A DNA stretch of 64,000 bases from Pseudoalteromonas sp049257235 (GCF_049257235.1 NZ_JBMMUF010000001.1:496001-560000), one strand, 5' to 3'; counted from the first letter of the stretch, positions 53,379 to 63,079 are shown. The notes: generated from the letters alone by a model not told the origin. Made by a program: numbers and translations.

Positions 53379-54425
53379 TTATTCTTCAGCTTCGGCAGCG
53401 AGTGGGTTTACTTCACCTTCTTCAGGCTGAATTGTTGCTTTGAGTAACAACATTTCACGTAATTTGCCCTCAATCTCATTAGCAATTTCCACGTTCTCTT
53501 TGAGGAATTTGATTGAGTTAGACTTACCTTGACCTACTTTAGAGCCATTGTAGCTATACCACGCACCTGACTTTTCAATCAACTTGTGTTTCACACCTAA
53601 ATCAATTAGCTCGCCTTCTTTTGAGATACCCTCACCGTACATGATGATAAATTCGGCCTGCTTAAACGGAGGTGCAACCTTGTTCTTAACTACTTTAACG
53701 CGTGTTTCGTTACCCACAACCTCGTCGCCGTCTTTTACAGAACCAATGCGACGAATATCTAAACGTACTGAAGAGTAGAACTTAAGTGCATTACCACCCG
53801 TTGTCGTTTCAGGGTTACCGAACATGACACCAATCTTCATTCGAATTTGGTTAATGAAGATACATAGCGTGTTCGAGCGCTTAATGTTTGCAGTTAACTT
53901 ACGTAGGGCTTGAGACATCAAACGCGCTTGCAAACCTACGTGACTATCACCCATTTCACCTTCGATTTCAGCTTTTGGTGTAAGTGCTGCCACCGAGTCA
54001 ACAATAACAACATCTACCGCACCTGAGCGCACTAGCATGTCACAGATTTCAAGCGCTTGCTCACCGGTGTCTGGTTGAGAAACCAGTAGCTCATCAACAT
54101 TAACACCCAACTTTTCTGCATATACAGGGTCAAGCGCATGCTCTGCATCCACGAATGCACATGTTTTGCCTTGACGTTGAGCTTGAGCGATTACTTGTAA
54201 TGTTAAGGTTGTTTTACCTGATGATTCTGGACCATAAATTTCAACAACACGACCCGTCGGTAAACCGCCTATGCCTAATGCAATATCAATCCCCAGTGAA
54301 CCTGTAGAGATTGCTTCAACATCCAAAGCCTGACTATCACCTAGTTTCATAATTGAGCCTTTACCGAACTGGCGCTCAATTTGTGATAGTGCTGCACTCA
54401 AGGCTTTTTGTTTGTTATCGTTCAT
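53379..54425 (-). CDS. recA: Recombinase RecA
   Basis: A 348-residue RecA starting at the ATG at 54425 (MNDNKQKALSAAL). It has the Walker A GPESSGKTT, VIVDSVAALTPKAEIEGEMGD, and the L2 region IRMKIGVMFGNPETTTGGNALKFYSSVR. It performs strand exchange and triggers LexA cleavage. A LexA box lies 89 bp upstream of the ATG. Its usual neighbour recX is not downstream here; the next gene is the porin on the other strand. Confidence 0.97.
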   Translation of the reverse strand: MNDNKQKALSAALSQIERQFGKGSIMKLGDSQALDVEAISTGSLGIDIALGIGGLPTGRVVEIYGPESSGKTTLTLQVIAQAQRQGKTCAFVDAEHALDPVYAEKLGVNVDELLVSQPDTGEQALEICDMLVRSGAVDVVIVDSVAALTPKAEIEGEMGDSHVGLQARLMSQALRKLTANIKRSNTLCIFINQIRMKIGVMFGNPETTTGGNALKFYSSVRLDIRRIGSVKDGDEVVGNETRVKVVKNKVAPPFKQAEFIIMYGEGISKEGELIDLGVKHKLIEKSGAWYSYNGSKVGQGKSNSIKFLKENVEIANEIEGKLREMLLLKATIQPEEGEVNPLAAEAEE

Positions 54426-54513
54426 TGTTATCTCCAAAATCATTGACTGCTAAGTTGCCACACTAAGTTCGCTTAATGCCTTTTTCAAACTTAGCTTAAT
54501 GTCACCTAGTATA

Positions 54514-54529
54514 CTGTATGAAATTACAG
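54514..54529. promoter_or_regulatory. LexA (SOS) box of recA
   Basis: CTGT-ATGAAATT-ACAG, an exact CTGT-N8-ACAG within a longer TACTGTATGAAATTACAGTA palindrome. It lies between recA and the stop codon of pncC. Confidence 0.9.
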
Positions 54530-54531
54530 TA

Positions 54532-55038
54532 TCAAGCAGATTCTAAAATTTTTAATACCAAGGTCAGTGCATGATCAATTGCTTGCTCGCGAACTGCGGC
54601 TCTGTTGCCACTAAATACCTGCTTTTCACTGTACACACGTTGCTTATAAAACACCGCAAACCACACTAAACCCACCGGTTTATCTGCGCTGCCACCATCA
54701 GGCCCTGCAATGCCAGAGGTCACAACCGCAATGTCCGCTTGTGCGACATTAGCTGCACCTTGTGCCATTTCTTGCACTGTTTGTTCACTCACTGCGCCAA
54801 ATTCATACAGTGTTTTTTCACTCACACCCAGCCAAGAAGCTTTCACATCATTACTGTATGTCACCGCTCCTTGGGCGAAATAACGCGAACTTCCTGGGGT
54901 GTCAGTAAGGGCATAGGCAATGCCGCCACCAGTACATGACTCAGCGGTAGTGATCATCATCTGCTTATCCGCTAAAATAGCGCCCACTTGAGCAGCAAGT
55001 GTTTGCGTATTAGCATCTAACTTCTGTTGTAAATTCAT
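54532..55038 (-). CDS. pncC: CinA-like NMN deamidase PncC
   Basis: About 168 residues from the ATG at 55038, chosen because AAGGA is five bases upstream. The CinA C-terminal domain is clear: TTAESCTGGGIAYALTDTPGSSRYF and VTSGIAGPDGGSADKPVGLVWFAV. It deamidates nicotinamide mononucleotide in NAD recycling. It precedes recA on the same strand, as in E. coli, and is divergent from mutS. Confidence 0.93.
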   Translation of the reverse strand: MNLQQKLDANTQTLAAQVGAILADKQMMITTAESCTGGGIAYALTDTPGSSRYFAQGAVTYSNDVKASWLGVSEKTLYEFGAVSEQTVQEMAQGAANVAQADIAVVTSGIAGPDGGSADKPVGLVWFAVFYKQRVYSEKQVFSGNRAAVREQAIDHALTLVLKILESA

Positions 55039-55062
55039 AACCATCCTTAATCGAGTGAGTGC

Positions 55063-57642
55063 ATGTCAGCGAATCTCTATAGCGAAGATAATATAAAACA
55101 ACAAACACCTATGATGCAGCAATACCTGCGCATAAAAGCTCAGCACCCTGATATTTTGCTATTTTATCGCATGGGGGATTTTTATGAGCTGTTTTTTGAT
55201 GATGCCATTCGCTCTGCACAATTACTCGATATTTCACAAACGCACCGCGGCAAAGCCGGTGGTGAACCTATTCCCATGGCGGGCGTACCCTACCATGCGG
55301 TAGAAAACTATTTAGCGCGCTTAGTGCAATTAGGTGAATCCGTCGCTATATGCGAGCAAGTGGGCGATCCTGCAACCAGTAAGGGTCCCGTTGAACGCAA
55401 AGTAGTGCGTATTGTCACACCGGGCACCATCACTGATGAAGCTTTACTTAAAGAGCGCCAAGATAATTTTTTAGTGAGTGTTTATGAAGGCAAAAGCAAC
55501 CACTTCGCCATAGCCTATCTGGACATCAACTCAGGCCGTTTTCATATCGTAGAATGCGCGGACATCGACGCCTTTAAATCGACTTTACAGCGATTAAATC
55601 CTGCTGAATTGCTCTACCCAGAAACCTTTACCAATATGTCACTGATTGAGCATTATAAAGGCATTCGTCGTCGCCCAGAGTGGGAGTTCGATCTAGAAAC
55701 AGCCATCACCTCCTTGTGCCAACAATTTGCTACCCAAGATTTAATTGGCTTTGGGGTTCAAGATGCCAAATTAGGCTTAGTTGCTGCTGGGTGCTTATTA
55801 CAGTATGTAAAAGATACACAACGTACCGCTTTGCCGCACATCAAAGCTATCAGTCTCGAGCAAGACGCCCAAGCGGTTGTACTGGATAGCGCCACGCGCA
55901 AAAACTTAGAGCTGACACAAAATCTCAGTGGTGGAATTGAAAACACACTTGCAGCAATTCTGGATAAAACCGCCACGCCAATGGGCTCACGACTATTAAA
56001 GCGCCGTATTCACAACCCTATTCGCTGTCGCGATGAGCTCAACTTACGCCTTGGTGCCATCAGTGAGGTGATTGATAACGCTTGGCACATGGAACTACAG
56101 CCTTTGCTGCGCAATGTCGGTGATGTAGAACGCATTGTTGCCCGCTTAGCGCTTGGTAATGCGCGCCCACGCGACCTTTCTCGTTTGCGCTCAGCATTAC
56201 AACAACTTCCAGAGCTGCAAGATATCATCGCCACTTCGCCCCAAAGACGCATGACGCAAATAAGCGATGCCTGTCAGCCCATTGATGCGCTCGTGAGTTT
56301 ATTAGAACGCGCAATTATCGATAACCCGCCAGTGCTGATCCGCGACGGCGGAGTAATCGCCCAAGGTTACAATGATGAGCTTGATCACTGGCGTAACCTT
56401 TCGCAAGGTGCAACTGACGTACTAACAGCCCTTGAAGAACGAGAGCGCGAAGCAACGGGAATAAGTACGTTAAAAATCGGCTACAACAAAGTGCATGGCT
56501 TTTACATTGATATTAGCCGCGCCAACTCGCATTTAGTGCCTGCGCATTATATCCGTCGACAAACGCTCAAAAATAATGAGCGCTACATCATTCCCGAGCT
56601 CAAAGAGCACGAAGATAAGGTATTAAAGAGCCAATCACAGGCATTAGCGCTTGAGAAGCAGTTGTACGAAGAGCTATTTACCCTCATTGCTCCTTATCTT
56701 GATCAACTGCAGCTACTCGCCGCAGCACTGAGTGAGCTCGATGTACTTAATAACCTTGCAGAGCGTGCGCAAACACTTAACTATTGCCAACCAGAGCTCA
56801 GCGATGATGACACCATAGACATTAGCGAAGGGCGCCACCCTGTGGTTGAGCAGGTGATGCGCGACCCATTTATTGCCAACCCTGTGAGCTTAAATAGCAA
56901 GCGCCGAATGCTGATGATCACTGGTCCAAATATGGGCGGTAAATCGACTTACATGCGCCAAACTGCCCTGATTGTACTCATGGCTCATATCGGCAGTTAC
57001 GTTCCAGCGGCACGTGCACACATCGGCTTGGTGGATCGTATATTCACCCGTATAGGTGCCAGTGACGACCTTGCATCGGGACGCTCAACGTTCATGGTAG
57101 AGATGACCGAAACGGCCACTATATTGAATAACGCCAGTCAGCACTCTTTGGTGTTAATGGATGAAATTGGTCGCGGCACGAGTACCTACGATGGTCTATC
57201 TTTGGCTTATGCAACTGCGGATTATTTAGCGCATCAGATTAACGCTAAAACCCTGTTCGCCACGCACTATTTCGAACTAACTGAATTAGCAGAGCAAGAA
57301 TCAGGGCTGGTCAACGTGCACTTAGACGCGATAGAGCACAATGACACAATTGCGTTTATGCACAAAGTATTAGAAGGCCCTGCAAGTAAGAGCTTTGGCT
57401 TACAGGTTGCGGCCTTAGCGGGCGTACCAAAAGCGGTAATCAATAATGCCAAGCGTAAGCTAAAACAATTAGAGCAACAGCCTGCGCTTAATGGCGCTAA
57501 TTCGAACAATCAACTCGACTTATTGGCTGCTGAGCCACAGCCAAGCGCCATTGAGTTAGAACTTGATACTATCAACCCTGATGATTTGTCACCGCGCCAA
57601 GCACTTGAAGCTCTATACAGGCTCAAATCCTTAGTCCAATAA
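55063..57642 (+). CDS. mutS: DNA mismatch repair protein MutS
   Basis: At 859 residues this is full length. The mismatch-reading N-terminal domain has LLFYRMGDFYELFFDDA, which contains the Phe-x-Glu pair. The connector and lever domains follow, then the ATPase with GPNMGGKSTYMRQ, VLMDEIGRGTSTYDGLSLA and LFATHYFELT. The C-terminal tetramer tail LSPRQALEALYRLKSLV is present. It is convergent with rpoS. Confidence 0.97.
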   Translation: MSANLYSEDNIKQQTPMMQQYLRIKAQHPDILLFYRMGDFYELFFDDAIRSAQLLDISQTHRGKAGGEPIPMAGVPYHAVENYLARLVQLGESVAICEQVGDPATSKGPVERKVVRIVTPGTITDEALLKERQDNFLVSVYEGKSNHFAIAYLDINSGRFHIVECADIDAFKSTLQRLNPAELLYPETFTNMSLIEHYKGIRRRPEWEFDLETAITSLCQQFATQDLIGFGVQDAKLGLVAAGCLLQYVKDTQRTALPHIKAISLEQDAQAVVLDSATRKNLELTQNLSGGIENTLAAILDKTATPMGSRLLKRRIHNPIRCRDELNLRLGAISEVIDNAWHMELQPLLRNVGDVERIVARLALGNARPRDLSRLRSALQQLPELQDIIATSPQRRMTQISDACQPIDALVSLLERAIIDNPPVLIRDGGVIAQGYNDELDHWRNLSQGATDVLTALEEREREATGISTLKIGYNKVHGFYIDISRANSHLVPAHYIRRQTLKNNERYIIPELKEHEDKVLKSQSQALALEKQLYEELFTLIAPYLDQLQLLAAALSELDVLNNLAERAQTLNYCQPELSDDDTIDISEGRHPVVEQVMRDPFIANPVSLNSKRRMLMITGPNMGGKSTYMRQTALIVLMAHIGSYVPAARAHIGLVDRIFTRIGASDDLASGRSTFMVEMTETATILNNASQHSLVLMDEIGRGTSTYDGLSLAYATADYLAHQINAKTLFATHYFELTELAEQESGLVNVHLDAIEHNDTIAFMHKVLEGPASKSFGLQVAALAGVPKAVINNAKRKLKQLEQQPALNGANSNNQLDLLAAEPQPSAIELELDTINPDDLSPRQALEALYRLKSLVQ

Positions 57643-57654
57643 AGAAAGGGCAAT

Positions 57655-57684
57655 AAAAAAAGCCGCCTTGATGGCGGCTTTTTG
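57655..57684. terminator. Bidirectional terminator between mutS and rpoS
   Basis: AGCCGCC / GGCGGCT stem flanked by A6 on the left and T5 on the right, placed between the convergent genes. Confidence 0.85.
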
Positions 57685-57699
57685 TTTAGAATCAAACAA

Positions 57700-58677
57700 T
57701 TATAGCTGTTCAAACAAGCTTTCTGTACTCAACCCTTCATGCTGAAGCATGTCTTTTAGGCGGCGCAGCGCTTCTACTTGAATTTGTCTAACACGTTCGC
57801 GAGTTAGGCCAATTTCTCGGCCAACATCTTCGAGCGTTGATGGTTCATACCCTAACAAGCCAAACCGACGAGCGAGCACTTCGCGCTGCTTGGGGTTAAG
57901 CTCATCAAGCCAGTGCACAATATGACTGTTGATGTCATTGTTCTGCACTTCGCCCTCAGGACCTCGGCCTTTTTCGTCCGCGATAATATCCAGTAATGCC
58001 TTGTCATTGTCGCCACCGATTGGTGTATCAACTGACGAGATTTTTTCATTTAGGCGTAGCATCTTAGATACATCTTCCACCGGCTTATCAAGACGCTCGG
58101 CAATCTCTTCTGCGGTAGGCTCATGGTCTAATTGCTGGGTTAATTCGCGCGCTGTGCGCAAATATACATTGAGTTCTTTTACTACGTGAATAGGTAAGCG
58201 AATGGTACGTGTTTGATTCATGATCGCACGTTCTATTGTTTGACGTATCCACCATGTAGCGTAGGTCGAGAAACGAAAACCTCGTTCAGGGTCAAATTTT
58301 TCTACGGCGCGAATAAGGCCCAAGTTACCTTCTTCAATAAGATCCAACAGCGCTAATCCACGATTGTTATAACGCCTTGCTATTTTTACAACAAGCCTCA
58401 GGTTACTTTCAATCATACGCTTGCGTGATGCTTCACAGCCGCGCAGTGCTTTACGCGCAAAGTACACTTCTTCTTCAGCACTAAGTAGTGGTGAAAAACC
58501 TATTTCACCAAGATAAAGTTGTGTTGCATCGAGATTTTTAACGTTGTCGTCTTTAGCGAAGAGTTCATCGTCTGCGCTAGTGTCTTCGACCTGTTCTAAA
58601 AGTTCGTCCTTAGGATCGTCGATCACGTCTGTGTCGTTACTACCTTGCGATACTTCGAGTTTTGCTGTTTGACCCAT
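57700..58677 (-). CDS. rpoS: Sigma factor RpoS (sigma38)
   Basis: A 325-residue sigma70-family protein of RpoS type. It has DATQLYLGEIGFSPLLSAEEEVYFARKAL at the start, the region 2 core VVKIARRYNNRGLALLDLIEEGNLGLIRAVEKFDPERGFRFSTYATWWIRQTIERAIMNQ, and region 4 ending EIGLTRERVRQIQVEALRRL. It directs stationary-phase and stress genes. As in other gammaproteobacteria it follows nlpD, inside which its main promoter usually lies. Confidence 0.97.
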   Translation of the reverse strand: MGQTAKLEVSQGSNDTDVIDDPKDELLEQVEDTSADDELFAKDDNVKNLDATQLYLGEIGFSPLLSAEEEVYFARKALRGCEASRKRMIESNLRLVVKIARRYNNRGLALLDLIEEGNLGLIRAVEKFDPERGFRFSTYATWWIRQTIERAIMNQTRTIRLPIHVVKELNVYLRTARELTQQLDHEPTAEEIAERLDKPVEDVSKMLRLNEKISSVDTPIGGDNDKALLDIIADEKGRGPEGEVQNNDINSHIVHWLDELNPKQREVLARRFGLLGYEPSTLEDVGREIGLTRERVRQIQVEALRRLKDMLQHEGLSTESLFEQL

Positions 58678-58744
58678 TAGAGTACCCTCCCATGTAACTT
58701 AGATCATGTCCGTATATCTAAGCTACTACCTTTGCCCGTCTAGC

Positions 58745-59566
58745 TTAGGGTAAAAAATTTGCTGGGTTGACCGCTTTCCCTCTGTACCGAATTTCGAATC
58801 GAAGTGCAGTAATAGAGGACTCCGTGTTACCCATTTCTGCTATTTTTTGCCCAGCTTTGACATCCTGTTTTTCTTTAACTAGTAATCGCGAGTTGTGCGC
58901 ATATGCACTTAGGTAATCATCGTTATGTTTCACTATGATTAAATTACCGTATCCTCGCAGTGCATCCCCAGCGTAGACGACCACACCATCCGCAGCAGCC
59001 ATGACAGCAGTTCCTTGCTTGTTTGTTATTTGCAGTCCTTTGTAGCCATTCTCGCGGTTGGAAAAACGTTGCGTGATTTTTCCTTTGGTAGGCCATTTCC
59101 ACGCTAGTTTGTTAGCATTTGTTTCTAATTTGCTTACATTTTTTTTACTAGCTTGTTTCTGAACATACTCCCGTTGTATCGGCTTAGCAACTTCTTTCTT
59201 TACATTTCTATAAGGTTTTTGCTCTATTTTCGTAGGATTTTTACTCGAATTGGTGTATCTTTCACGGTTTTTCTTTTTAAGCCACTGAGATTCGATGTAA
59301 ATCAGTTGATTTGGATAGATGGTATAAGGTGGCTTAATGCCATTGATTTGGGCTATTTCACGTACGTCTTTTTTTGCACTAAACGCAATGGCGTACAAGG
59401 TATCGCCCTTTTGCACACGATAATGCTCGCCTTTAATATTAATTTTTCGTGACACTTTGGTTTGACCAGTATCAAGAGTTGATACCGGAGCAGGGGCGTT
59501 TCTCGAAGAGCAGGCACTGATGGCAATGCAAACCAGTACTATAATACTGGTGTTTTTCAACGTCAT
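58745..59566 (-). CDS. nlpD: Lipoprotein NlpD (LysM plus inactive LytM)
   Basis: About 273 residues from the ATG at 59566, chosen because GGAAGG is seven bases upstream. A lipobox ISAC is near residue 20. A LysM domain (YRVQKGDTLYAIAFSAKKDVREIAQIN) is near 50-95, and a LytM/M23-like domain fills the end. The zinc ligands are lost: the HxGxD position reads KGLQI and the HxH position reads ALRFE, as in other NlpD proteins. It activates amidase AmiC at the septum. It precedes rpoS. Confidence 0.92.
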   Translation of the reverse strand: MTLKNTSIIVLVCIAISACSSRNAPAPVSTLDTGQTKVSRKINIKGEHYRVQKGDTLYAIAFSAKKDVREIAQINGIKPPYTIYPNQLIYIESQWLKKKNRERYTNSSKNPTKIEQKPYRNVKKEVAKPIQREYVQKQASKKNVSKLETNANKLAWKWPTKGKITQRFSNRENGYKGLQITNKQGTAVMAAADGVVVYAGDALRGYGNLIIVKHNDDYLSAYAHNSRLLVKEKQDVKAGQKIAEMGNTESSITALRFEIRYRGKAVNPANFLP

Positions 59567-59584
59567 GCAGTGCCCTTCCATTCG

Positions 59585-60163
59585 CTAGCGATAGGCTAAA
59601 TATAAAACGATTGCTAGGCTAATCACAAGCCATCCTAGCACTTCTACATACTGACGCAGTTTTGCTTCCATTCTCGCACCGCCAAATTTCATTAAACCTG
59701 CAACCAAAAAGAATCGCGCTCCTCGCCCTACAGCAGAGGCAAGCAAAAATGGCAAAAATGCCATATGCAGTAGGCCGGCACCTATGGTGAACACCTTATA
59801 AGGGATCGGTGAGAATCCCGCTAGGAATACCACCCAAACGCCATACTGTTTAAACCATTGCAGTGCATGATCAAACTTGTCTTGCCAACCCATAGATGCA
59901 ATCAAGGGTTCTACTACAGGCTCAAATAACCAAAAGCCCAATGCATACCCTAAAACGCCACCTATCACTGATGCGATGGTGGTCAACAAAGCAAAGTGCC
60001 ATGCTCGTGAGGTATTTGCCAAACACATAGGTGCAAGCATGACATCGGGTGGTACGGGGAAAATAACAGACTCGGCAAAGCTCATGCCAGCGAGATATCG
60101 CTGCGCATGACGATGTCTCGCCCAACGCAATGACGCGTCGTACAAAGAGGTAAATAAACGCAA
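59585..60163 (-). CDS. YqaA/DedA-like (VTT domain) membrane protein
   Basis: A 192-residue protein with four to five membrane helices. The VTT pattern is FAESVIFPVPPDVMLAPMCLAN, a later GYALGFWLFEP, and the FLAGFSPIPYKVFTIGAGLLHM loop, with Arg-rich FLLASAVGRGARFFLV near the end. DedA-type proteins move lipids across the membrane. The start is a TTG at 60163 with AAGGAA a few bases upstream. It lies between pcm and nlpD, an insertion relative to E. coli that is common in marine gammaproteobacteria. Confidence 0.8.
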   Translation of the reverse strand: MRLFTSLYDASLRWARHRHAQRYLAGMSFAESVIFPVPPDVMLAPMCLANTSRAWHFALLTTIASVIGGVLGYALGFWLFEPVVEPLIASMGWQDKFDHALQWFKQYGVWVVFLAGFSPIPYKVFTIGAGLLHMAFLPFLLASAVGRGARFFLVAGLMKFGGARMEAKLRQYVEVLGWLVISLAIVLYLAYR

Positions 60164-60172
60164 AAGAATTCC

Positions 60173-60811
60173 TTAGATTATGTCGCCGGGCACCAGTGGC
60201 ACAAACCGCACGTCGGCCATGACTTGTTGTTTAAACTCATTTTTGTGGCGAGTATACAGCATCAGCTTTTGTTCTACATCTCCAACAGGGACAATCATGA
60301 CGCCCCCATCATCGAGTTGCTGCAGTAGCTGCTCAGGGACTGAGGCCGCCGCCGCGGTAACGATAATACCCTGAAATGGCGCTTGTGACGCCCACCCTTG
60401 CCAGCCATCCCCGTGCTTCATCGCTACATTATATAAATCAAGCTGATGTAATCGGCGCTTAGCCTGCCATTGCAAGGCCTTGATTCGCTCTACTGAATAC
60501 ACCTTATCGAATAGCTGCGCCAATATTGCACTTTGATATCCAGAGCCAGTGCCAATTTCGAGCACGTTTTTTTGTACTCCATGGGCACGAAGTATGGCGG
60601 TCATGTGCGCAACAATGTATGGCTGGGAGATAGTTTGTCCCTGACCAATCGGCAAGGCCGTATTTTGATACGCTTTGTGTTTGAGCACATCATCAATAAA
60701 CAAGTGTCTAGGCGTGTTGGCGATTGCCTCTAAAACCTGCTGATCGGTAATCCCCTCTTTAGCAAGTTGTTGGGCTAGAGTTCCTGCACTGCGCTGAAAA
60801 TTACTGATCAT
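60173..60811 (-). CDS. pcm: Protein L-isoaspartate O-methyltransferase
   Basis: About 212 residues from the ATG at 60811; the frame also opens with TTG at 60817. It repairs isoaspartyl residues in aged proteins using SAM. Motifs are PIGQGQTISQPYIVAHMT, the SAM site VLEIGTGSGYQSAILAQL, and GIIVTAAAASVPEQLLQQL. It follows surE by seven bases and precedes the YqaA-like gene. Confidence 0.95.
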   Translation of the reverse strand: MISNFQRSAGTLAQQLAKEGITDQQVLEAIANTPRHLFIDDVLKHKAYQNTALPIGQGQTISQPYIVAHMTAILRAHGVQKNVLEIGTGSGYQSAILAQLFDKVYSVERIKALQWQAKRRLHQLDLYNVAMKHGDGWQGWASQAPFQGIIVTAAAASVPEQLLQQLDDGGVMIVPVGDVEQKLMLYTRHKNEFKQQVMADVRFVPLVPGDII

Positions 60812-60817
60812 TCCCAA

Positions 60818-61561
60818 CTACTCCGCAAGCCATTTTTCAAGAGGCGCAATGCTCTCTTTTGCTGTCATATCCACGCTCAGCGGTGTCACCGACGCGTAGC
60901 CATCACGCACAGCCGCAAAGTCAGTGCCTTCACCAGCATCAAGCTCAGGGCCCAATGAGCCATACCAATACACCTCACGCCCCCAAGGGTCGCGTTGGGT
61001 AGTCATGGTTTCGGCTTTGTGCCGCGCCCCAAGGCGAGTCACTTTGATGCCTCTGAGGTCTGAATAGGGGATATCTGGTACGTTGATATTGATGATTTGA
61101 TCTTTGGGCAAAGGGTGGCTTTGCAATTTGTTGATAATATCGACCGTGACCTTAGCTGCGGTTTCAAAATGCTTACACTCAGGACCAACTAGCGATACAG
61201 CTATCGCTGGCAAGCCCATGTGTCGACCTTCCGTTGCTGCCGCTACAGTGCCTGAATATAAGGTATCATCACCTAAGTTGGCGCCGTGATTAATCCCAGC
61301 AACGACCAAATCTGGCTGCTGCGTTAATAAGGCGTTGATAGCCACATGAACGCAGTCTGTTGGCGTGCCGTTAATGCTCGTAAATCCATTGTCTAATTTT
61401 TGCGCGCGAAGTGGGTTAATGAGCGTTAATGAATTACTGGCACCACTGCAATTTCTATCTGGGGCAACAACATCAACCTGTGCGATACCCCTTAGGGCTT
61501 CATAAAGCACCGCAATACCACGTGCATGGACGCCATCATCATTACTCAGCAGAATCTTCAT
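60818..61561 (-). CDS. surE: 5'/3'-nucleotidase SurE
   Basis: About 247 residues from the ATG at 61561, chosen over ATG 61564 and GTG 61567 because AAGGAG is five bases upstream. It begins KILLSNDDGVHARGI with the metal-binding Asp pair. VVAGINHGANLGDDTLYSGTVAAATEG is also typical. It dephosphorylates nucleoside monophosphates in stress and stationary phase. Its start overlaps the end of truD by 20 bp. Confidence 0.95.
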   Translation of the reverse strand: MKILLSNDDGVHARGIAVLYEALRGIAQVDVVAPDRNCSGASNSLTLINPLRAQKLDNGFTSINGTPTDCVHVAINALLTQQPDLVVAGINHGANLGDDTLYSGTVAAATEGRHMGLPAIAVSLVGPECKHFETAAKVTVDIINKLQSHPLPKDQIININVPDIPYSDLRGIKVTRLGARHKAETMTTQRDPWGREVYWYGSLGPELDAGEGTDFAAVRDGYASVTPLSVDMTAKESIAPLEKWLAE

Positions 61562-62603
61562 CATCACTCCTTGCTAAATCGCGTTCATTTTGTCGATAAT
61601 CCACCAGCTCGCGTAACACAGCGGTGGCAAAACACCCTTTTTTGAGCGAAAAACCCAACTCGATAGTCGTTTCGTTTGGCATCTTCACTGTCAGGTTTTC
61701 TGGGTATAAACGCAACATACGTCGCTCAGTTTTAAGGCCTATATCAGCCAAGCCCTCGACCCAATTTTGATAAGGTTTCAACCAGTTTTTTTCTTCATCT
61801 ACGAGGCCCTTATCTCCTTTACCGGCCAACGGAGCGGAGAGTTCGATATCCCCCTCAACAAGACGGCGAATATTTTCAACAGTGATGGCGTCGTTGAAAA
61901 ACGCATTACTACCACTGAGCATGAACACTTCGTGACGCAATGTTTTTGCTAACCCGTGCTCAGCAACGCGTAAACTAACGATGGCATTAAAAATATACGA
62001 GCGAGCGGCTGAAATCACCATGGACCTTAGTTTACGGTCACGGATCACTTCGCCATCAAACATACGCTGCGCCATGGTAAGGTTGTGGCCGCCATGACCA
62101 AATCGTTGCTCACCAAAATAATTTGGGACCCCTTGGCGCACTGCATTAATACGGCTGAGCACATCCAGCGGGTTGCTGACATCACGTAACGTAATAGTAA
62201 AACGATTACCTCGGTGGCAACCTGTACGCAGTTTACGCCCATGGCGCACTTGTTTTGCAACAAAGACTTGCTCGTCGTTCAATGCACTAAAATCGATGTT
62301 TGTTTTGACAGGGACTGGTACGCTAAACCACTGTGAACACACACCTTGGCGATCTTTTTGACCAGCAAAACTGACGTTCTTTGGTGACGTTTTGGCTAAT
62401 TTGGCGATACGTTTTGCCAATGCGACCGTGTTGATGCCGCGTTTGATGATATGCAGGCACACATGCTCACCAGAGCCATCAAGCTCAAATCCCAGCTCTT
62501 CATCAACGATGAAATCTTCTGGCTGTTGTTTAAATACGGCTGTTGCACTTGGCTTCCCATAGAGGTAGTTCAAGTTTGCTAAAGGATCACCGAATTCATT
62601 CAT
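61542..62603 (-). CDS. truD: tRNA pseudouridine(13) synthase TruD
   Basis: A 353-residue enzyme making pseudouridine 13 in tRNA-Glu. The catalytic Asp is in VSFAGQKDRQGVCSQW (about residue 83), and RHGRKLRTGCHRGNRFTITLR and VPNYFGEQRFGHGGHNL are family motifs. Its start overlaps ispF by 4 bp and its end overlaps surE, so the whole group is one operon. Confidence 0.95.
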   Translation of the reverse strand: MNEFGDPLANLNYLYGKPSATAVFKQQPEDFIVDEELGFELDGSGEHVCLHIIKRGINTVALAKRIAKLAKTSPKNVSFAGQKDRQGVCSQWFSVPVPVKTNIDFSALNDEQVFVAKQVRHGRKLRTGCHRGNRFTITLRDVSNPLDVLSRINAVRQGVPNYFGEQRFGHGGHNLTMAQRMFDGEVIRDRKLRSMVISAARSYIFNAIVSLRVAEHGLAKTLRHEVFMLSGSNAFFNDAITVENIRRLVEGDIELSAPLAGKGDKGLVDEEKNWLKPYQNWVEGLADIGLKTERRMLRLYPENLTVKMPNETTIELGFSLKKGCFATAVLRELVDYRQNERDLARSDDEDSAE

Positions 62604-63079
62604 GCTTGCTTTACCAATACCGCAACAGCGTGGCTGGCAATGCCTTCTTTACGCCCTGTGTAACCAAGCTCCTCGGTTGTCGTTGCTTTGACGTTTACTT
62701 GGCTAATATCGACATTAAGGTCTTGCGCTAGACATGCACGCATAGCATCGATGTGAGGCCTCATTTTTGGTGCTTGCGCGACGATGGTTAAGTCAACATT
62801 ACCCACTGCGTAGTTTAACTTTGTGACTTCATCCATCACACGGCGCAATAAAATGCGGCTATCTATGCCAGCGAACTCGGCGCTGGTATCGGGGAAGTGT
62901 TTACCTATGTCACCTAGTGCCAGTGCACCTAACAACGCATCACATAAAGCATGAATAGCGACGTCGCCATCAGAGTGCGCTAAAAAGCCCTGCTCATACG
63001 CTATTTTTACGCCGCCTATCGTCAATGGCCCTTGACCACCAAACTTGTGCACATCAAACCCGTGACCAATGCGAATCAT
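62600..63079 (-). CDS. ispF: 2-C-methyl-D-erythritol 2,4-cyclodiphosphate synthase
   Basis: A 159-residue enzyme of the MEP isoprenoid pathway. The zinc-binding start is RIGHGFDVHKFG, followed by HSDGDVAIHALCDALLGALALGDIGKHFPDT. The end GYTGRKEGIASHAVAVL is normal. It overlaps ispD and truD by 4 bp each. Confidence 0.97.
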   Translation of the reverse strand: MIRIGHGFDVHKFGGQGPLTIGGVKIAYEQGFLAHSDGDVAIHALCDALLGALALGDIGKHFPDTSAEFAGIDSRILLRRVMDEVTKLNYAVGNVDLTIVAQAPKMRPHIDAMRACLAQDLNVDISQVNVKATTTEELGYTGRKEGIASHAVAVLVKQA

